DNA of 64,000 nucleotides from Streptomyces sp. CB02923 (GCF_001905005.1 NZ_LWKZ01000002.1:145955-209954); one strand, 5' to 3'; positions 12,817 through 22,915 are shown, counted from the first letter of the stretch. Notes: generated by a model not told the origin, from the sequence alone. Program-made: numbers and translations.

Positions 12817-13871
12817 GGGCCGATCCTTCCATGCATCCGAAAAATACGGTCGTACGCGGCGGCCAGCAGCTCCGGGTCGTGCCGGGCGGCACCCTTGTGG
12901 GTCTCCGCCGTGCCGCAGAAGCTGCCGGGCGCGGCGACCGTCGCCAGCTCGACCTCGCTGCCGACGAGCTGCTTGGCAGCGACGGTCAGGCTTTCGATGT
13001 CGGGCACGGCGGCCCGGTCGGCCAGCACCACGTCGAAGGCGAGTTTAGGGGCGTGTCGGGCCAAAACCTCCAAATGACGCTGCGGGGAAAAGCCATCGGT
13101 TTCGCCCGGCTGCGGTGCAAGGTTCAGTGAGAGGACCTTGCGGGCCTTGGTCTCCTCCAGTGCCTCGCGCAGCTCGGGCACGAGCAGGTGCGGGATGACG
13201 GAGGAGAACCAGGAGCCGGGGCCGAGCACCACCCAGTCCGCGTCGCGGACCGCGGCGACGACCTCGGGTACGGCGGGCGGGTCCTCCGGGACGACGTGCA
13301 CGGACTGCACCTCGCCGGGGGTCAGCGCGACCGTGGCCTGGCCGCGGACCGTGGAGATCTCGTCCGGCCGGGTCTCGTCGTGCCCCTTGACCAGGGCCTG
13401 GAGCTCCAGGGGGACGGCGGACATGGGCAGCACCCGGCCGTGTGCGCCGAGCAGCTTGCCGACCAGGTCAAGGGCCTTGACGTGGTCGCCGAGCTGTTCC
13501 CACAGGGCGACGATGAGGAGGTTGCCGACGGCGTGGTCGTGCAGGTCGCCTTCGCTGGTGAAACGGTGCTGGATCACCCGGGACCAGGTCTGGCCCCAGT
13601 CGTCGTCCCCGCACAGCGCGGCCAGCGCCTTGCGCAGGTCGCCGGGCGGCAGGACGCCCAGCTCGTCGCGGAGCCGCCCGCTGGAGCCGCCGTCGTCGGC
13701 GACCGTGACCACGGCGGTCAGGTCGCCGGTGATGCGGCGCAGCGCGGCCAGCGAGGCGGACAGGCCCATGCCGCCGCCGAGCGCCACGACCTTGGGCGTG
13801 GCGCCCTTGCCGGAGCGGCTGCCCGGGACCAGCTTGCGGACCCGGCGCAGCCGCAGGGGACGGGCGGTCAT
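12807..13871 (-). CDS. yvcK: Gluconeogenesis factor / YvcK (CofD-like, UPF0052)
   Basis: A 354-residue cytoplasmic protein of the YvcK/CuvA family, which binds UDP-sugars and influences carbon flow and cell-wall synthesis. The glycine-rich [11 protein letters not shown] loop is at residues 31-41, followed by [13 protein letters not shown] and [10 protein letters not shown], and later the [16 protein letters not shown] block. ATG at 13871 overlaps the rapZ TGA (ATGA), and its own stop overlaps the whiA start. The order rapZ-yvcK-whiA is conserved from Firmicutes to Actinobacteria. Confidence 0.95.
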   Translation of the reverse strand: MTARPLRLRRVRKLVPGSRSGKGATPKVVALGGGMGLSASLAALRRITGDLTAVVTVADDGGSSGRLRDELGVLPPGDLRKALAALCGDDDWGQTWSRVIQHRFTSEGDLHDHAVGNLLIVALWEQLGDHVKALDLVGKLLGAHGRVLPMSAVPLELQALVKGHDETRPDEISTVRGQATVALTPGEVQSVHVVPEDPPAVPEVVAAVRDADWVVLGPGSWFSSVIPHLLVPELREALEETKARKVLSLNLAPQPGETDGFSPQRHLEVLARHAPKLAFDVVLADRAAVPDIESLTVAAKQLVGSEVELATVAAPGSFCGTAETHKGAARHDPELLAAAYDRIFRMHGRIGPWR

Positions 13872-14860
13872 TCGCGCCCCATGTCCCGGTGGACGACGAC
13901 GGTCTCGACGCCTTCGGAGACCAGGCGGTGGGCCAGCTTCTCGGACATGGCGACGCTGCGGTGCTTGCCGCCCGTACAGCCGACGGCGATGGTCACGTAC
14001 CGCTTGCCTTCGCGGCGGTAGCCCTCGGCGACGATGCGCAGCAGCTCCGCGTAGCCGTCCAGGAACTCCTTGGCGCCGGGCTGGCCGAAGACGTAGCCGG
14101 AGACCTCGTCGTTGAGGCCGGTGTAGGGGCGCAGCTCCGGGACCCAGTGCGGGTTCGGGATGAAGCGGCAGTCGATGACCATGTCGGCGTCGACCGGCAG
14201 GCCGTACTTGAAGCCGAAGGACATGACCGTGGCCCGCAGCTCGGGCACCTCTTCGCCGGCGAACTGGGCGTCCATCTTGGCGCGCAGTTCGTGGACGTTC
14301 AGGCTGGAGGTGTCGATGACCAGGTCGGCGTCGCCGCGCAGCTCGCGCAGCAGGTCGCGCTCGGCGGCGATGCCGTCCACGATGCGCCCGTCGCCCTGGA
14401 GGGGGTGCGGGCGGCGTACCGACTCGAAGCGGCGCACCAGGGCCTCGTCGGAGGACTCCAGGAAGACGATGCGGCGCTTGACGCTCTGCGCGTCGAGGGT
14501 GGCCAGGGATTCCTTGAGGTTGTCGAAGAAGCGCCGGCCGCGGACGTCCACGACGACGGCGATCCGCGCCACGTTGCCCTGCGAGCGGGCGCCCAGTTCG
14601 ACCATGGGCGGGATCAGCTCGGGCGGGATGTTGTCGACGACGAACCAGCCGAGGTCCTCCAGGCATTTGGCGGCCGTGCTGCGACCGGCCCCGGACATCC
14701 CGGAGATGATCACCAGCTCGGGGATGGCGGCGCTCTCGCCCGCGTCGGCATCGCGCATCGTGCCCGTACTCACCTGTGCACCGTCTCTCTCGGTCGCGCG
14801 GGAGCGCTGTGTGTCCTGGGCTTCCCGCATGTCGTGCTTGTCCTGCTCTGTGCTGCTCAT
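13868..14860 (-). CDS. rapZ: RNase adapter / nucleotide-binding protein RapZ (YvcJ family)
   Basis: A 330-residue P-loop protein that binds nucleotides; the E. coli relative regulates GlmS through small RNA decay, but the actinobacterial role is less clear. A low-complexity charged N-terminal tail of about 45 residues precedes the Walker A motif GMSGAGRST (54-62). Further on are [10 protein letters not shown] and the C-terminal [13 protein letters not shown] signature. ATG at 14860 overlaps the uvrC TGA, and its TGA overlaps the yvcK ATG. Confidence 0.95.
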   Translation of the reverse strand: MSSTEQDKHDMREAQDTQRSRATERDGAQVSTGTMRDADAGESAAIPELVIISGMSGAGRSTAAKCLEDLGWFVVDNIPPELIPPMVELGARSQGNVARIAVVVDVRGRRFFDNLKESLATLDAQSVKRRIVFLESSDEALVRRFESVRRPHPLQGDGRIVDGIAAERDLLRELRGDADLVIDTSSLNVHELRAKMDAQFAGEEVPELRATVMSFGFKYGLPVDADMVIDCRFIPNPHWVPELRPYTGLNDEVSGYVFGQPGAKEFLDGYAELLRIVAEGYRREGKRYVTIAVGCTGGKHRSVAMSEKLAHRLVSEGVETVVVHRDMGRE

Positions 14861-17034
14861 CGTTCCTGCCCCCGTTCTGATGACAACGCGGCCGGCGGGG
14901 TCGCGTCATCCTCAATGATCTCTCCTGTGGCGGTGTTCACCGCCGGGGCGGCCGGGGCCGCTCCGGCCAGGGCCGCCGCGATCGTCTCGGCCGTCTTGCG
15001 GCCGATGCCCGGCACCTCGCAGATGTCCTCGACGCGCGCGGCCCGCAGCCGCTTGAGCGAGCCGAAGTGCTTCAGCAGTGCCTGACGGCGACTCTCGCCG
15101 AGGCCGGGGACGCTGTCCAGCGGCCCGGCCTTGAGGCGCTTGCCGCGCTTGTTGCGCTGGTAGGCGATGGCAAAGCGGTGGGCTTCGTCACGGACGCGCT
15201 GGAGGAGGTAGAGGCCTTCGCTGCTGCGGGGCAGCACCACGGGGTCGTCCTCGTCCGGCACCCAGACCTCTTCGAGGCGCTTGGCCAGTCCGCAGACGGC
15301 CACGTCGTCGATGCCCAGCTCGGACAGGGCCCGCTGGGCGGCGGCGACCTGCGGCTGGCCGCCGTCGACGACGACCAGCTGGGGCGGGTACGCGAAGCGC
15401 TTGGGCCGGCCGTCGTCGTCGGTGGGGCCGGTGACCAGGGGCTCGTCCTCGTCGGTGGTCCCGAGGGCCGCGGGAGTGCCCGTCCCGGCCGTCGCGGGCG
15501 CGCCCTGGCCGACGGCTGTGGGCGCGTGCTCGCCGGTGGCCGTGGGCGCGTCCTCGCCGGTGGGCCCGGCGGACGGCTCGGTGGGCCCGGCGAGCGACCC
15601 CGTGGGCGTCTCCTCCTCCCACTCCCCCGTCTGCTGCTTCTCCTGGAGGTAGCGCCGGAAGCGGCGCCCGATGACCTCGTGCATGGCCCGGACGTCGTCC
15701 TGGCCCTCGAAGGTCTTGATCTGGAAGCGGCGGTACTCGCTCTTGCGGGCCAGGCCGTCCTCGAAGACGACCATCGAGGCCACCACGTCGTCGCCCTGGA
15801 GGTGGGAGATGTCGAAGCACTCGATGCGCAGCGGCACCGAGTCCAGGCCGAGGGCCTGGGCGATCTCCTCCAGGGCGCGGGAGCGGGTGGTCAGGTCGGA
15901 GGCCCGCTTGGTCTTGTGCAGGGCCAGGGCCTGCTGGGCGTTGCGCTGGACGGTGGCCATCAGGTCCTTTTTGTCGCCGCGCTGCGGGATGCGCAGCGAG
16001 ACGTTGGAGCCGCGGCGTTCGGTGAGCCACTGCTGGACCGGCTCGACCGGGTCCGGCAGGGCCGGGACCAGCACCTCCTTGGGGACGGCGTCGCCGCTCT
16101 CCTCGCCGTACAGCTGCTGGAGGGCGTGCTCGACGAGGGCGGCGGTGTCCACGTTCTCGACCTTGTCGGTGACCCAGCCGCGCTGGCCGCGCACCCGGCC
16201 GCCGCGGACGTGGAAGATCTGGACGGCCGCTTCGAGCTCGTCCTCGGCGAGCGCGATCAGGTCGGCGTCGGTGGCGTCGGCGAGCACCACGGCGCTCTTC
16301 TCCATCGCTCTGCGGAGCGCGTCCACGTCGTCGCGCAGGCGGGCCGCCCGCTCGTACTCCATCTCCTCGGCCGCCTCCTGCATGGCCTTCTCCAGGCGGC
16401 GGATGTAGGCGCCGGTGCGGCCGGCCATGAAGTCGCAGAACTCCTCGGCCAGTTCGCGGTGCTCTTCGGCGGAGACGCGGTCGACGCAGGGGGCCGAGCA
16501 CTTGCCGATGTAGCCGAGCAGGCAGGGGCGGCCGATCTGGGCGGAGCGCTTGAAGACCCCTGCGGAGCAGGTCCGTACAGGGAAGACGCGCAGCATCAGG
16601 TCGACGGTCTCGCGGATGGCCCAGGCCTGGCCGTACGGGCCGAAGTAGCGCACGCCCTTCTTCTTGGCGCCGCGCATGACTCTGACCCGGGGGTATTCCT
16701 CGTTGAGGGTGACGGCCAGGTACGGATAGCTCTTGTCGTCGCGGTACTTGACGTTGAACCGCGGGTCGTACTCCTTGATCCAGGTGTATTCGAGCTGGAG
16801 GGCCTCGACCTCGGTGCTGACGACCGTCCACTCGACGGAGGCCGCGGTGGTGACCATCGTGCGCGTACGGGGATGGAGGTTGGCCAGGTCCTGGAAGTAG
16901 CTGGACAGGCGCTGGCGCAGGCTCTTGGCCTTGCCGACGTAGATGACGCGGCGGTACTCGTCACGGAATCTGTAGACCCCGGGCGAGTCGGGGATCTGTC
17001 CCGGCTTGGGTCGGTAACTGCTGGGGTCTGCCAT
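14857..17034 (-). CDS. uvrC: Excinuclease ABC subunit C
   Basis: Nuclease subunit of UvrABC nucleotide excision repair; it makes both incisions around a lesion. It is 725 residues: GIY-YIG 3' nuclease ([12 protein letters not shown] ... [14 protein letters not shown], about 16-52), Cys-rich region, UVR motif (about 200-235), RNase H-like 5' nuclease domain with [14 protein letters not shown], and C-terminal helix-hairpin-helix motifs ([32 protein letters not shown]). Unlike most UvrC, it carries a roughly 70-residue low-complexity Gly/Ala/Thr/Pro insertion (repeats such as [19 protein letters not shown]) just before the 5' nuclease core. It starts the operon with rapZ, yvcK and whiA. ATG at 17034 sits 7 nt from a -10 hexamer, implying a leaderless message. 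Confidence 0.97.
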   Translation of the reverse strand: MADPSSYRPKPGQIPDSPGVYRFRDEYRRVIYVGKAKSLRQRLSSYFQDLANLHPRTRTMVTTAASVEWTVVSTEVEALQLEYTWIKEYDPRFNVKYRDDKSYPYLAVTLNEEYPRVRVMRGAKKKGVRYFGPYGQAWAIRETVDLMLRVFPVRTCSAGVFKRSAQIGRPCLLGYIGKCSAPCVDRVSAEEHRELAEEFCDFMAGRTGAYIRRLEKAMQEAAEEMEYERAARLRDDVDALRRAMEKSAVVLADATDADLIALAEDELEAAVQIFHVRGGRVRGQRGWVTDKVENVDTAALVEHALQQLYGEESGDAVPKEVLVPALPDPVEPVQQWLTERRGSNVSLRIPQRGDKKDLMATVQRNAQQALALHKTKRASDLTTRSRALEEIAQALGLDSVPLRIECFDISHLQGDDVVASMVVFEDGLARKSEYRRFQIKTFEGQDDVRAMHEVIGRRFRRYLQEKQQTGEWEEETPTGSLAGPTEPSAGPTGEDAPTATGEHAPTAVGQGAPATAGTGTPAALGTTDEDEPLVTGPTDDDGRPKRFAYPPQLVVVDGGQPQVAAAQRALSELGIDDVAVCGLAKRLEEVWVPDEDDPVVLPRSSEGLYLLQRVRDEAHRFAIAYQRNKRGKRLKAGPLDSVPGLGESRRQALLKHFGSLKRLRAARVEDICEVPGIGRKTAETIAAALAGAAPAAPAVNTATGEIIEDDATPPAALSSERGQER

Positions 17035-17041
17035 GCCGCCC

Positions 17042-17064
17042 ACCCTACTTGGGGGCGGTGACAG
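17042..17064 (-). promoter_or_regulatory. uvrC promoter, leaderless, degenerate RecA-NDp-like
   Basis: On the minus strand CTGTCACCG (17064-17056), 8 nt, then TAGGGT (17047-17042), and 7 nt later the uvrC ATG. The spacing matches the TTGTCRGTG-N8-TAnnnT damage promoter, but the upstream element matches at only six of nine positions. Confidence 0.5.
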
Positions 17065-17151
17065 CGGGCGGACCGTGGGCGGCGGCGGGTGCGCACACCG
17101 GTGGCGCGGGGTGGGCGGACGCGCCACCGGCGGCCGGTGCGGGCGCCGGGG

Positions 17152-17187
17152 CACCGGCCCGGACGGGGGGGTCCGTCCGGGCCGGTG
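17152..17187 (-). terminator. 15-bp hairpin terminator downstream of the 17222-18130 gene
   Basis: 17152-17166 pairs perfectly with 17173-17187 (CACCGGCCCGGACGG with its complement) around a 6-nt G-rich loop. It lies 35 nt past the stop of the membrane-anchored protein. Confidence 0.75.
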
Positions 17188-17221
17188 GGGGTATCGGCGG
17201 CGGTGGCGGTCCGTGCGGGGC

Positions 17222-18130
17222 TCAGCGGTTGTGGCGCCTGCGCAGGGCCGCGGTGCCGGAGAGGCCCAGGGCGAGCAGAGCGGCGGTGCCCGCGACGGCC
17301 GAGGCGGCGGTCACCGGGCCGCTGCTGTCGCCCGCCGAGGCGCCGGACGTGGTTCCGGCCGCGACGGGCTGCCCGTGCGTGCCCGCCCCGGCGGCCCCGC
17401 CGTCCTCACCGGCCGCCTGCGGGCCGTAGCCGCCCGCGGCGCCGCGCCGGTCGTACGCGGAGCCGGGCAGCTTGTCGCCGTACGCCTTCGCCACGCGCTT
17501 CTGGTACGCGGCGACGGTGGTGCCGCCCGCGCCGATCGCCTTGCGCGCTTCGGCGTCCAGCGGCCGGACGCGGTCGCCGCGCTGCTCGTACCACGCGTTG
17601 ATCTGCGGTTCCTGGAAGACCGTGCCGCCGTGGCCCGCGGCGCTGTAGCGGGCCTCGTCGTCGCCGGTCGCGATGTTGACGACCTTCCAGGCGCCGCCGG
17701 TCTCGGCGGTCCACACGGACGCTTTCTGCCCGTCGGCGGAGACCGCCGTGCTGGCCAGGAATTCCAGCTGGGAGACGGGGGCACCGGCCTTGCCGCGTAC
17801 GAAGTCGGCGGAGAGCACGTAGACGGGGACGGTCCGTCCTTCGATCCGCGGCTGCGCCTTCGCCAGGGCGACCGCGCCGTCGCGGGCGAAGAAGCGGGAG
17901 AGCGTTCCGAGGGTGTCCGGCGCGTTGGCCGCCGTGCGGGCGGCGGTGACGGCCGACGCGGCGGGCGCGGCCGGCGGTGCGGGGGTGGCGGCCAGCGCGG
18001 CCTGCGGCGCGAGGCCGAGGAGAGCGGCGGTGAGCGCGCCGGTGGCGGCGGCCCGTATGGCGGCGCGGCGCGCCGGGGTGCCGCGTCCGGCGGCGGTGGC
18101 GGATACGGCCGGAGCTCTGTGCTCGGTCAT
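17222..18130 (-). CDS. Secreted, C-terminally membrane-anchored protein of unknown function
   Basis: A 302-residue exported protein. It has a long basic N-terminal region, a signal peptide hydrophobic core ending near ALAATPAPP (about residues 28-50), an extracellular domain ([18 protein letters not shown] ... [14 protein letters not shown]), a Gly/Ala-rich linker, and a C-terminal hydrophobic segment followed by RRRHNR, typical of a protein held in the membrane. There is no LPxTG motif. It begins 4 nt after the stop of the C39-like protease gene, so the two are surely co-translated. A partner or chaperone role for that protease is inference; I do not recognise the domain. Confidence 0.75.
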   Translation of the reverse strand: MTEHRAPAVSATAAGRGTPARRAAIRAAATGALTAALLGLAPQAALAATPAPPAAPAASAVTAARTAANAPDTLGTLSRFFARDGAVALAKAQPRIEGRTVPVYVLSADFVRGKAGAPVSQLEFLASTAVSADGQKASVWTAETGGAWKVVNIATGDDEARYSAAGHGGTVFQEPQINAWYEQRGDRVRPLDAEARKAIGAGGTTVAAYQKRVAKAYGDKLPGSAYDRRGAAGGYGPQAAGEDGGAAGAGTHGQPVAAGTTSGASAGDSSGPVTAASAVAGTAALLALGLSGTAALRRRHNR

Positions 18131-18134
18131 GGCC

Positions 18135-18785
18135 TCAGGCTCCGATCCGGTAGAGGGAGTGGGTCCAGGAGAAGGAGTCGCCGTTGACGTAGTAGTTGTA
18201 GTCGCCCCAGTTGTAGCGGGTGTTGGAGCCCCACGGGTCACCCCAGTACACCCAGTTGTTCGCGGTGTCGAAACCGTAGATGACGTGCATGTGCCCGCCG
18301 CCCGAGGACCACTGGATGCGGGTCTCCACGGGGCGTCCCGCGCTGATCTCGCTCTGGACGGTGCCGTAGCGCAGGTAGCCCGTGACGTAGGAGCCCCGGT
18401 TGATGCCGGCCCAGTCGAGGGCGGTCTGCACGTTGCCGAGTGTGGCCTGGTTGTTGGGGCAGGCGCTGTTCTGCGAGCGGTTGAAGGCCGCGTTGCAGAA
18501 CTGGTTCTGGCTGTACTTCCTGCCGTAGAAGGTGGCGATGGTGTTGCCGGAGGCGGCCCAGCACCAGTTGGTCTTCTCCTGGGCCTGCATGGAGATGTTG
18601 AGGCGGTTGGCGGCGAGCACGCCCTGTGGGGTGGGCGCGGCGGGTGCTGCCTGGGCCGCGGTGCCGGTGGGGGCGGGCGCGGCGGTGGCGGGTGTTGCGG
18701 GTACGGCGGTCAGTGCGGCGGCCGACAGTGCCGCGGCCGACAGCCATCTGCGGCGGGAGCCGCGTGTGCGTGGTGCGCAGGTCAT
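18135..18785 (-). CDS. Secreted papain-like cysteine protease (C39-like family)
   Basis: A 216-residue exported protein. A signal peptide with RRR and a hydrophobic Ala-rich core is followed by the mature domain. The catalytic cysteine lies in EKTNWCWAASGNTIATFYG, the His in GGGHMHVIYGFD, and an Asn/Asp-containing VYWGDPWG follows, the Cys-His-Asx order of the C39_2/papain-like fold. I chose the ATG at 18785, which has GAGAGGAA upstream. It may cleave extracellular peptides; the adjacent anchored protein could be its partner. No ABC transporter lies nearby, so it is unlikely to be a bacteriocin-processing C39 domain. Confidence 0.85.
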   Translation of the reverse strand: MTCAPRTRGSRRRWLSAAALSAAALTAVPATPATAAPAPTGTAAQAAPAAPTPQGVLAANRLNISMQAQEKTNWCWAASGNTIATFYGRKYSQNQFCNAAFNRSQNSACPNNQATLGNVQTALDWAGINRGSYVTGYLRYGTVQSEISAGRPVETRIQWSSGGGHMHVIYGFDTANNWVYWGDPWGSNTRYNWGDYNYYVNGDSFSWTHSLYRIGA

Positions 18786-19026
18786 GGCGTTCCTCTCCCG
18801 TATGAGGGGGGTGGGGACGGAGAAACGCATCCGGATGCTGGTCAGGAGCATCGGGTGTTGTCCGGAGCAGGTCAACACGCTTCAATGCGGGATGACATGG
18901 GGGTGTGGACGTCCGGTGCCGGGTGTGAACGGCCCGTGCCCGGCGTACTGCAGCGGACAGGCAGGGGCAGCGCACGGTGTGAAGTCCGGTTGTGAACGTT
19001 CACCGCGCGCGCCGGAGGGTTGGGCG

Positions 19027-20067
19027 ATGACACAGCACATGACACATCAGGCACCACATACACCTCATGAACATCAGGAAGCGCACGAAAAAACTCCGTA
19101 CCAGACACCCCGGGCGCACCCGGAAAACGCCCCGGTTTCCTCCCAATTGGCCGAACTGACGCAGGTCCTGCGGACCGGCCCGTTCCACATGGCCCTGCGG
19201 GCTGCCCTGGCCGCGCGCGGCCTCGCCCTGCACCGCGTCCAGCACAAGCTGGCACAGCGCGGCATCAAGGTCGGCGTGACGAGCCTCAGTTACTGGCAGC
19301 AAGGGGCGCGGCGGCCTCAGCGGCCCGAATCGCTGCGCGCCGTACGGGCCCTGGAGGAGGTCCTCGACCTGCCCGCACGCTCCCTGCACCGGCTGCTGGT
19401 CCCGGAGGGCACCCCCCGGGCCGAAGCGAAGGAGCGCCCGGCCGCCCGCTCCTACCGCTCGCTCTTCGACCCCTCCGACGCCCTGCACGGGCTCCTCGCC
19501 GAGCTGGAGGCGCCCGCGGACGGCGGTCTGCACACGGTCGGCCATCACGAATGGGTGCACATCGGGGCCGGCCGCGAACTCAGCGGGCGCAGCTCCCTCC
19601 AGGTCGTACGGGCCCACCGGGACGGCGTGGACCGCTACATCGCCATACACCAGGGCGACGCGGGCTGCGACACGTCACGGGTGACCGTCACGGCCGGGGA
19701 GAACTGCCGCCTGGGGCGGGTACGACGGCACCCGGCCACCGCGATGGTGGTCGCCGAGCTGCTCTTCGACGTCCGGCTGCGCAGGGGCGACACCCACGTC
19801 TTCGGCCACGCCTTCGAGGACGGCAGCGGCGGCCAGAGCGCGGAGTACGTACGCGGTTTCCGCTTCGCAGGCGGCCAGTACGTCCTCCAGGTGCGCTTCG
19901 ACGAGGCGGCGCTGCCGGTGCGCTGCCGCCGTTTCACCCGGACCAAGGCGGGCGCGCCCCGCGCGGGGCAGCAGGAGCTGACGCTGAGCGGGCAGCACCG
20001 GACCGTACACCTGGTGGAGCAGGGCGTACGGCCCGGCATCGTGGGGATCGGCTGGGACTGGGGGTGA
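19027..20067 (+). CDS. Helix-turn-helix (XRE-like) DNA-binding protein
   Basis: A 346-residue cytoplasmic protein with an HTH near residues 55-115 (MALRAALAARGLALHRVQHK ... TSLSYWQQGARRPQ) of the Cro/XRE type. The C-terminal part is beta-rich and unfamiliar (VHIGAGRELSGRSSLQVVRA, HVFGHAFEDGS), perhaps a sensing domain. The first 40 residues are His/Pro/Glu-rich and probably disordered. GGAGGG sits 7 nt upstream of the ATG. It is divergent from the C39 protease across a 241-bp spacer, so it may regulate that operon; this is inference. Confidence 0.8.
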   Translation: MTQHMTHQAPHTPHEHQEAHEKTPYQTPRAHPENAPVSSQLAELTQVLRTGPFHMALRAALAARGLALHRVQHKLAQRGIKVGVTSLSYWQQGARRPQRPESLRAVRALEEVLDLPARSLHRLLVPEGTPRAEAKERPAARSYRSLFDPSDALHGLLAELEAPADGGLHTVGHHEWVHIGAGRELSGRSSLQVVRAHRDGVDRYIAIHQGDAGCDTSRVTVTAGENCRLGRVRRHPATAMVVAELLFDVRLRRGDTHVFGHAFEDGSGGQSAEYVRGFRFAGGQYVLQVRFDEAALPVRCRRFTRTKAGAPRAGQQELTLSGQHRTVHLVEQGVRPGIVGIGWDWG

Positions 20068-20078
20068 TCCGGGCGGCG

Positions 20079-20101
20079 GCCGCCCGGGGCCTCCGGGCGG
20101 C
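20079..20101. terminator. Bidirectional hairpin between convergent genes
   Basis: 20079-20087 pairs perfectly with 20093-20101 (GCCGCCCGG with CCGGGCGGC) over a 5-nt loop, between the HTH gene and the thiamine-binding-fold gene, which converge. Confidence 0.65.
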
Positions 20102-20123
20102 GGCGGCCGTCCCCCGGGGCCCG

Positions 20124-20510
20124 CTAGGCGGTGGGCCCCGCCCCGGTGGCCGGGACGCCCGACGCGTCGGCGTCCGTGGCCGCCGCGCTGCCGTCCAGGG
20201 CCCCGGCGGCGGCCGCGTTGTCCGCGACGCGCCGCTCCAGCATCGAGATCTTCCCGTCGAGCGGCCGGTCCATCCCGGGCCACACGTCGGCCTTGATGCT
20301 GACCTGGACGCGCGGCACCCGGGCGGCGACGGCCTCGGTCGCGCGCTTGACGACGTCCATGACCTCGTCCCAGTCCCCCTCGATCATCGTGTACATGGAG
20401 TCCGAGCGGCTCGGCAGCCCGGACTCCCGGATGATTTTGATCGCGTCGGCGACGTACGCCGCGCCGTTCTCCTCCACGCCCATGGGCGTCAGGGCGAAGG
20501 CAATGAGCAC
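20124..20510 (-). CDS. MTH1187-family thiamine-binding protein
   Basis: A 128-residue protein of the MTH1187/YkoF-like fold (formerly DUF77). It starts MLIAFALTPMG and carries YVADAIKIIRESGL, the TMIEGDWDEVMDVVKRA block and VQVSIKADVW. Family members form small oligomers that bind thiamine or related ligands; their cellular role is unsettled. The last 35 or so residues are a variable Ala/Asp-rich tail. Confidence 0.85.
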   Translation of the reverse strand: MLIAFALTPMGVEENGAAYVADAIKIIRESGLPSRSDSMYTMIEGDWDEVMDVVKRATEAVAARVPRVQVSIKADVWPGMDRPLDGKISMLERRVADNAAAAGALDGSAAATDADASGVPATGAGPTA

Positions 20511-20558
20511 GGTCTTCCTCTCCTCGTACGGAATACGGCGGGCCGCGGCGCGGCACCG

Positions 20559-21716
20559 TCACCCGGTGCCGACGTGAGCCGCCCGGTATGCGCGTACCAC
20601 GGGAGACCGGTAGGCATCCGCGATCCGCAGCAGATGACGGACCTCTTCTCCGAGGTCACCCGCGCCCGGACCCGCGAGATTGGCCGTCTGCGCCTGCGGC
20701 GCCTCCCCCGCGCGCCGGGCGTGCAGGGCGGCGGCCAGCCAGCAGGCCGTGACGTGCGCGTCGGCCAGGTGCTCCGGGACGTCCTGCTCGTCCACGTGCC
20801 GGCGGACCCCGTCGAGTGTGTCGGAGGTGACATAGTCCCGCAGCACGATCATCGCGTCGCGGATCTCGATGACCCGCCGGTACAGGCGCAGCTGGAGCGG
20901 CAGCACCGCGTTGGGCAGCCGGCTGCCCGCCCCCAGGACCACGTCGGGCGTGACCGCCGTCAGCTCCCGCCACAGGACGGCCAGCCCCCGGTAGGAGGCG
21001 CGGTCCCGCCACAGCTGCCGGATGCCGGCCAGTACGGGCAGTGCCACGCCTGCCGCGATGAACAGCGCCTCGACGCCGGTGACCGGCGAGAACAGCGGGC
21101 CGAAGACCGGCGAACGGGTCTGGAGGTAGGCCAGTTTGAGCACCCACAGCAGGGACGCCAGCAGGATGCCGGTGCCGAACAGGCGCAGCCCGTACCGCAG
21201 CAGCCGGGGCGCGCCGGTCCGGCCCTGGGACCAGCAGACGAACCCGCAGGTGGTGTCGGCCGTCAGATGGAAGGCGAAGAAGACGTACCAGTAGGCGTCC
21301 GGCACGCTCGGGATGTCCGGCGAGGGGGTGATCTGGTTGCGCGCGTGCGGCGGCCCGGCCAGGTCGAGCGCGACGAGCGCCAGCATGACGGCCAGGGCGG
21401 CGCCGAACACCAGGACGGTACGGCGCTGCCGCCCCGCCGCCTGGAAGATGAACCACAGCACGGCGGCGGCGTCGACGATGCTGAACAGGTGCGTGGACAG
21501 GTCGACCCAGTGGGCGCCCGGCACGAGGCGGGCCAGGACGGCGGTGACCGGTTCCAGGTGCATCGACATGGCCAGCGCGATCATCACGATCGCGAACCAC
21601 AGGGGCCGCTGCACCCGGTCCTTGAGGCCCTGCGGCGCTCGCGCGATCACCACGGCCCACAGGGCGACGATGCCGGCGTTCTCCAGCCAGGCGAGGTCCG
21701 TCAGCCAGGTGAGCAC
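20559..21716 (-). CDS. Multi-pass membrane protein, MAB_1171c family
   Basis: A 385-residue integral membrane protein with about six or seven hydrophobic segments in the first 240 residues (ENAGIVALWAVVIARAP, WFAIVMIALAMSM, VLVFGAALAVMLALVALDL and others). A soluble C-terminal region follows with LPLQLRLYRRVIEIRDAMIVL and DEQDVPEHLADAHVTACWL. This architecture is annotated in Streptomyces as a putative transporter, but function is unproven. GTG start at 21716 overlaps the end of the ImmA/IrrE-like gene by 16 nt, so the two form an operon. Confidence 0.75.
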   Translation of the reverse strand: MLTWLTDLAWLENAGIVALWAVVIARAPQGLKDRVQRPLWFAIVMIALAMSMHLEPVTAVLARLVPGAHWVDLSTHLFSIVDAAAVLWFIFQAAGRQRRTVLVFGAALAVMLALVALDLAGPPHARNQITPSPDIPSVPDAYWYVFFAFHLTADTTCGFVCWSQGRTGAPRLLRYGLRLFGTGILLASLLWVLKLAYLQTRSPVFGPLFSPVTGVEALFIAAGVALPVLAGIRQLWRDRASYRGLAVLWRELTAVTPDVVLGAGSRLPNAVLPLQLRLYRRVIEIRDAMIVLRDYVTSDTLDGVRRHVDEQDVPEHLADAHVTACWLAAALHARRAGEAPQAQTANLAGPGAGDLGEEVRHLLRIADAYRSPVVRAYRAAHVGTG

Positions 21717-22234
21717 GGTGCCCCCGGGTCGCGGGTGTCGCGCAGGCCCATGCCGGACGCCAGGCCGCCGAGCGTGCCGGACAGCAGCGTCGGCGCGGGC
21801 ACCCGTCCCGCACCCTCCAGGATCAGGCTGGCGATCATCTCCGCTTCCTGTTCCTGCCGGTCGGAGTAGCGGGTGCGGCCCAGCGCCCGCCGGATGGACG
21901 CCGGGTCCTCGATGTCGATGTACCGGAAGAGCGCCGGGTCCTCGACGGCCATGCGGTGGTCGCACACCAGGTGGCCGACCTCGTGGAGGATGATGTGCTC
22001 CTGGTGGAGCGGGCTGGTCTGCGCGTCGTAGAAGACGTAGTCGCCCTCCTCGGTCGCCAGCCACATGCCCGTCGGCATGCCCAGCCCGGTCGGGGTGGGC
22101 AGGGTCATCAGCCGTAACGGGCGGTCCCGGTCCGTGGCGAGCCGGGCGCACAGTTCCTGGGCGGAGAACGGCTCGGGCAGCGGTATCTCGTCGATCACGC
22201 GCCGGCAGCGGCGGCGCACTCGCCTCCAGTGCAT
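21701..22234 (-). CDS. ImmA/IrrE-like metallopeptidase domain protein
   Basis: A 177-residue soluble protein with the zinc-metallopeptidase motif HEVGH (in HIILHEVGHLVCDH) and a downstream acidic helix (DRQEQEAEMIASLIL) that supplies the third ligand, as in ImmA/IrrE proteins that cleave repressors. It is coupled to the MAB_1171c-type membrane protein, the usual Streptomyces pairing. I start at the ATG at 22234 (MHWRRVRRRC); a longer frame upstream has no ribosome site. Confidence 0.8.
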   Translation of the reverse strand: MHWRRVRRRCRRVIDEIPLPEPFSAQELCARLATDRDRPLRLMTLPTPTGLGMPTGMWLATEEGDYVFYDAQTSPLHQEHIILHEVGHLVCDHRMAVEDPALFRYIDIEDPASIRRALGRTRYSDRQEQEAEMIASLILEGAGRVPAPTLLSGTLGGLASGMGLRDTRDPGAPCSPG

Positions 22235-22469
22235 CGCGGGAGATACTCCATGGCTTGTGGGTACAGGAGGGCAGACGACCCGGTAGCGACGCCCGGTCAT
22301 GCTGCCGGCCGGTGACACGGGGAATCCAGCACGCCGACACCCCCTCGTGCGCCATCCGTGCGACGTGTCGTGCGATCGTAGATCTTCACCCGGCCCCCTG
22401 TCAGGCCCCCGCCCGCGAGCAGTCCGTTTCCAGCCAGCCACGCTGCGTGATGGTTTACGGTGCCCACGC

Positions 22470-22880
22470 TCAGCCGGCGATCAGCTTGCCGCCCTCGGAC
22501 TTGACGGGGACCTCCGGCAGCGGCTTGGTGGCCGGCCCCTGGATGACCTTGCCGTTGGTGACGTCGAACCGGCTGCCGTGGCAGGGGCAGTTGCCCTGGT
22601 TCCGCTCGACCTTGTCCAGTACGCAGCCCGCGTGGGTGCACTTGGCGCTGAAGCACTTGAACTGGCCCTTTTCGGGCTGCGAGACGACGAGGCGGTTCTC
22701 GCGGTAGAGCTTGGCGCCGCCGACCGGTACCTCGGTGGCGGCGCCCAGGGCGACGGGCTCGGCGGGTGTCGCGGACGCTTCGCCCGCGTCGCCGCCGGAG
22801 CAGGCGGCGACGCCGAAGCCCGCCGCGCCGACGAGCGCGACCCCTCGCAGCACGGTTCGGCGGGCGGGGGGCTGGCTCAT
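22470..22880 (-). CDS. Rieske [2Fe-2S] protein, Tat-exported, probable lipoprotein
   Basis: A 136-residue electron-transfer protein. The twin-arginine region (ARRTVLRGVALVG) and a Cys at 27 suggest Tat export and lipid attachment. The cluster motif is CTHAGC (Cys81, His83, Cys86) and CPCHGS (Cys98, Cys100, His101), a complete Rieske signature with the stabilising disulfide pair. It is too short to be the QcrA subunit of the cytochrome bc complex. It stands alone, and its redox partner is unknown. Confidence 0.9.
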   Translation of the reverse strand: MSQPPARRTVLRGVALVGAAGFGVAACSGGDAGEASATPAEPVALGAATEVPVGGAKLYRENRLVVSQPEKGQFKCFSAKCTHAGCVLDKVERNQGNCPCHGSRFDVTNGKVIQGPATKPLPEVPVKSEGGKLIAG

Positions 22881-22915
22881 GTCGTACTCCCAGGAACGGG
22901 GTCAGGGGCGCGGCG

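Noticed and set aside
12807..17034. Separate promoters within the uvrC-rapZ-yvcK-whiA run
   Set aside because: Gene overlaps of 4-10 nt leave no intergenic space; internal promoters inside coding sequence cannot be judged here.
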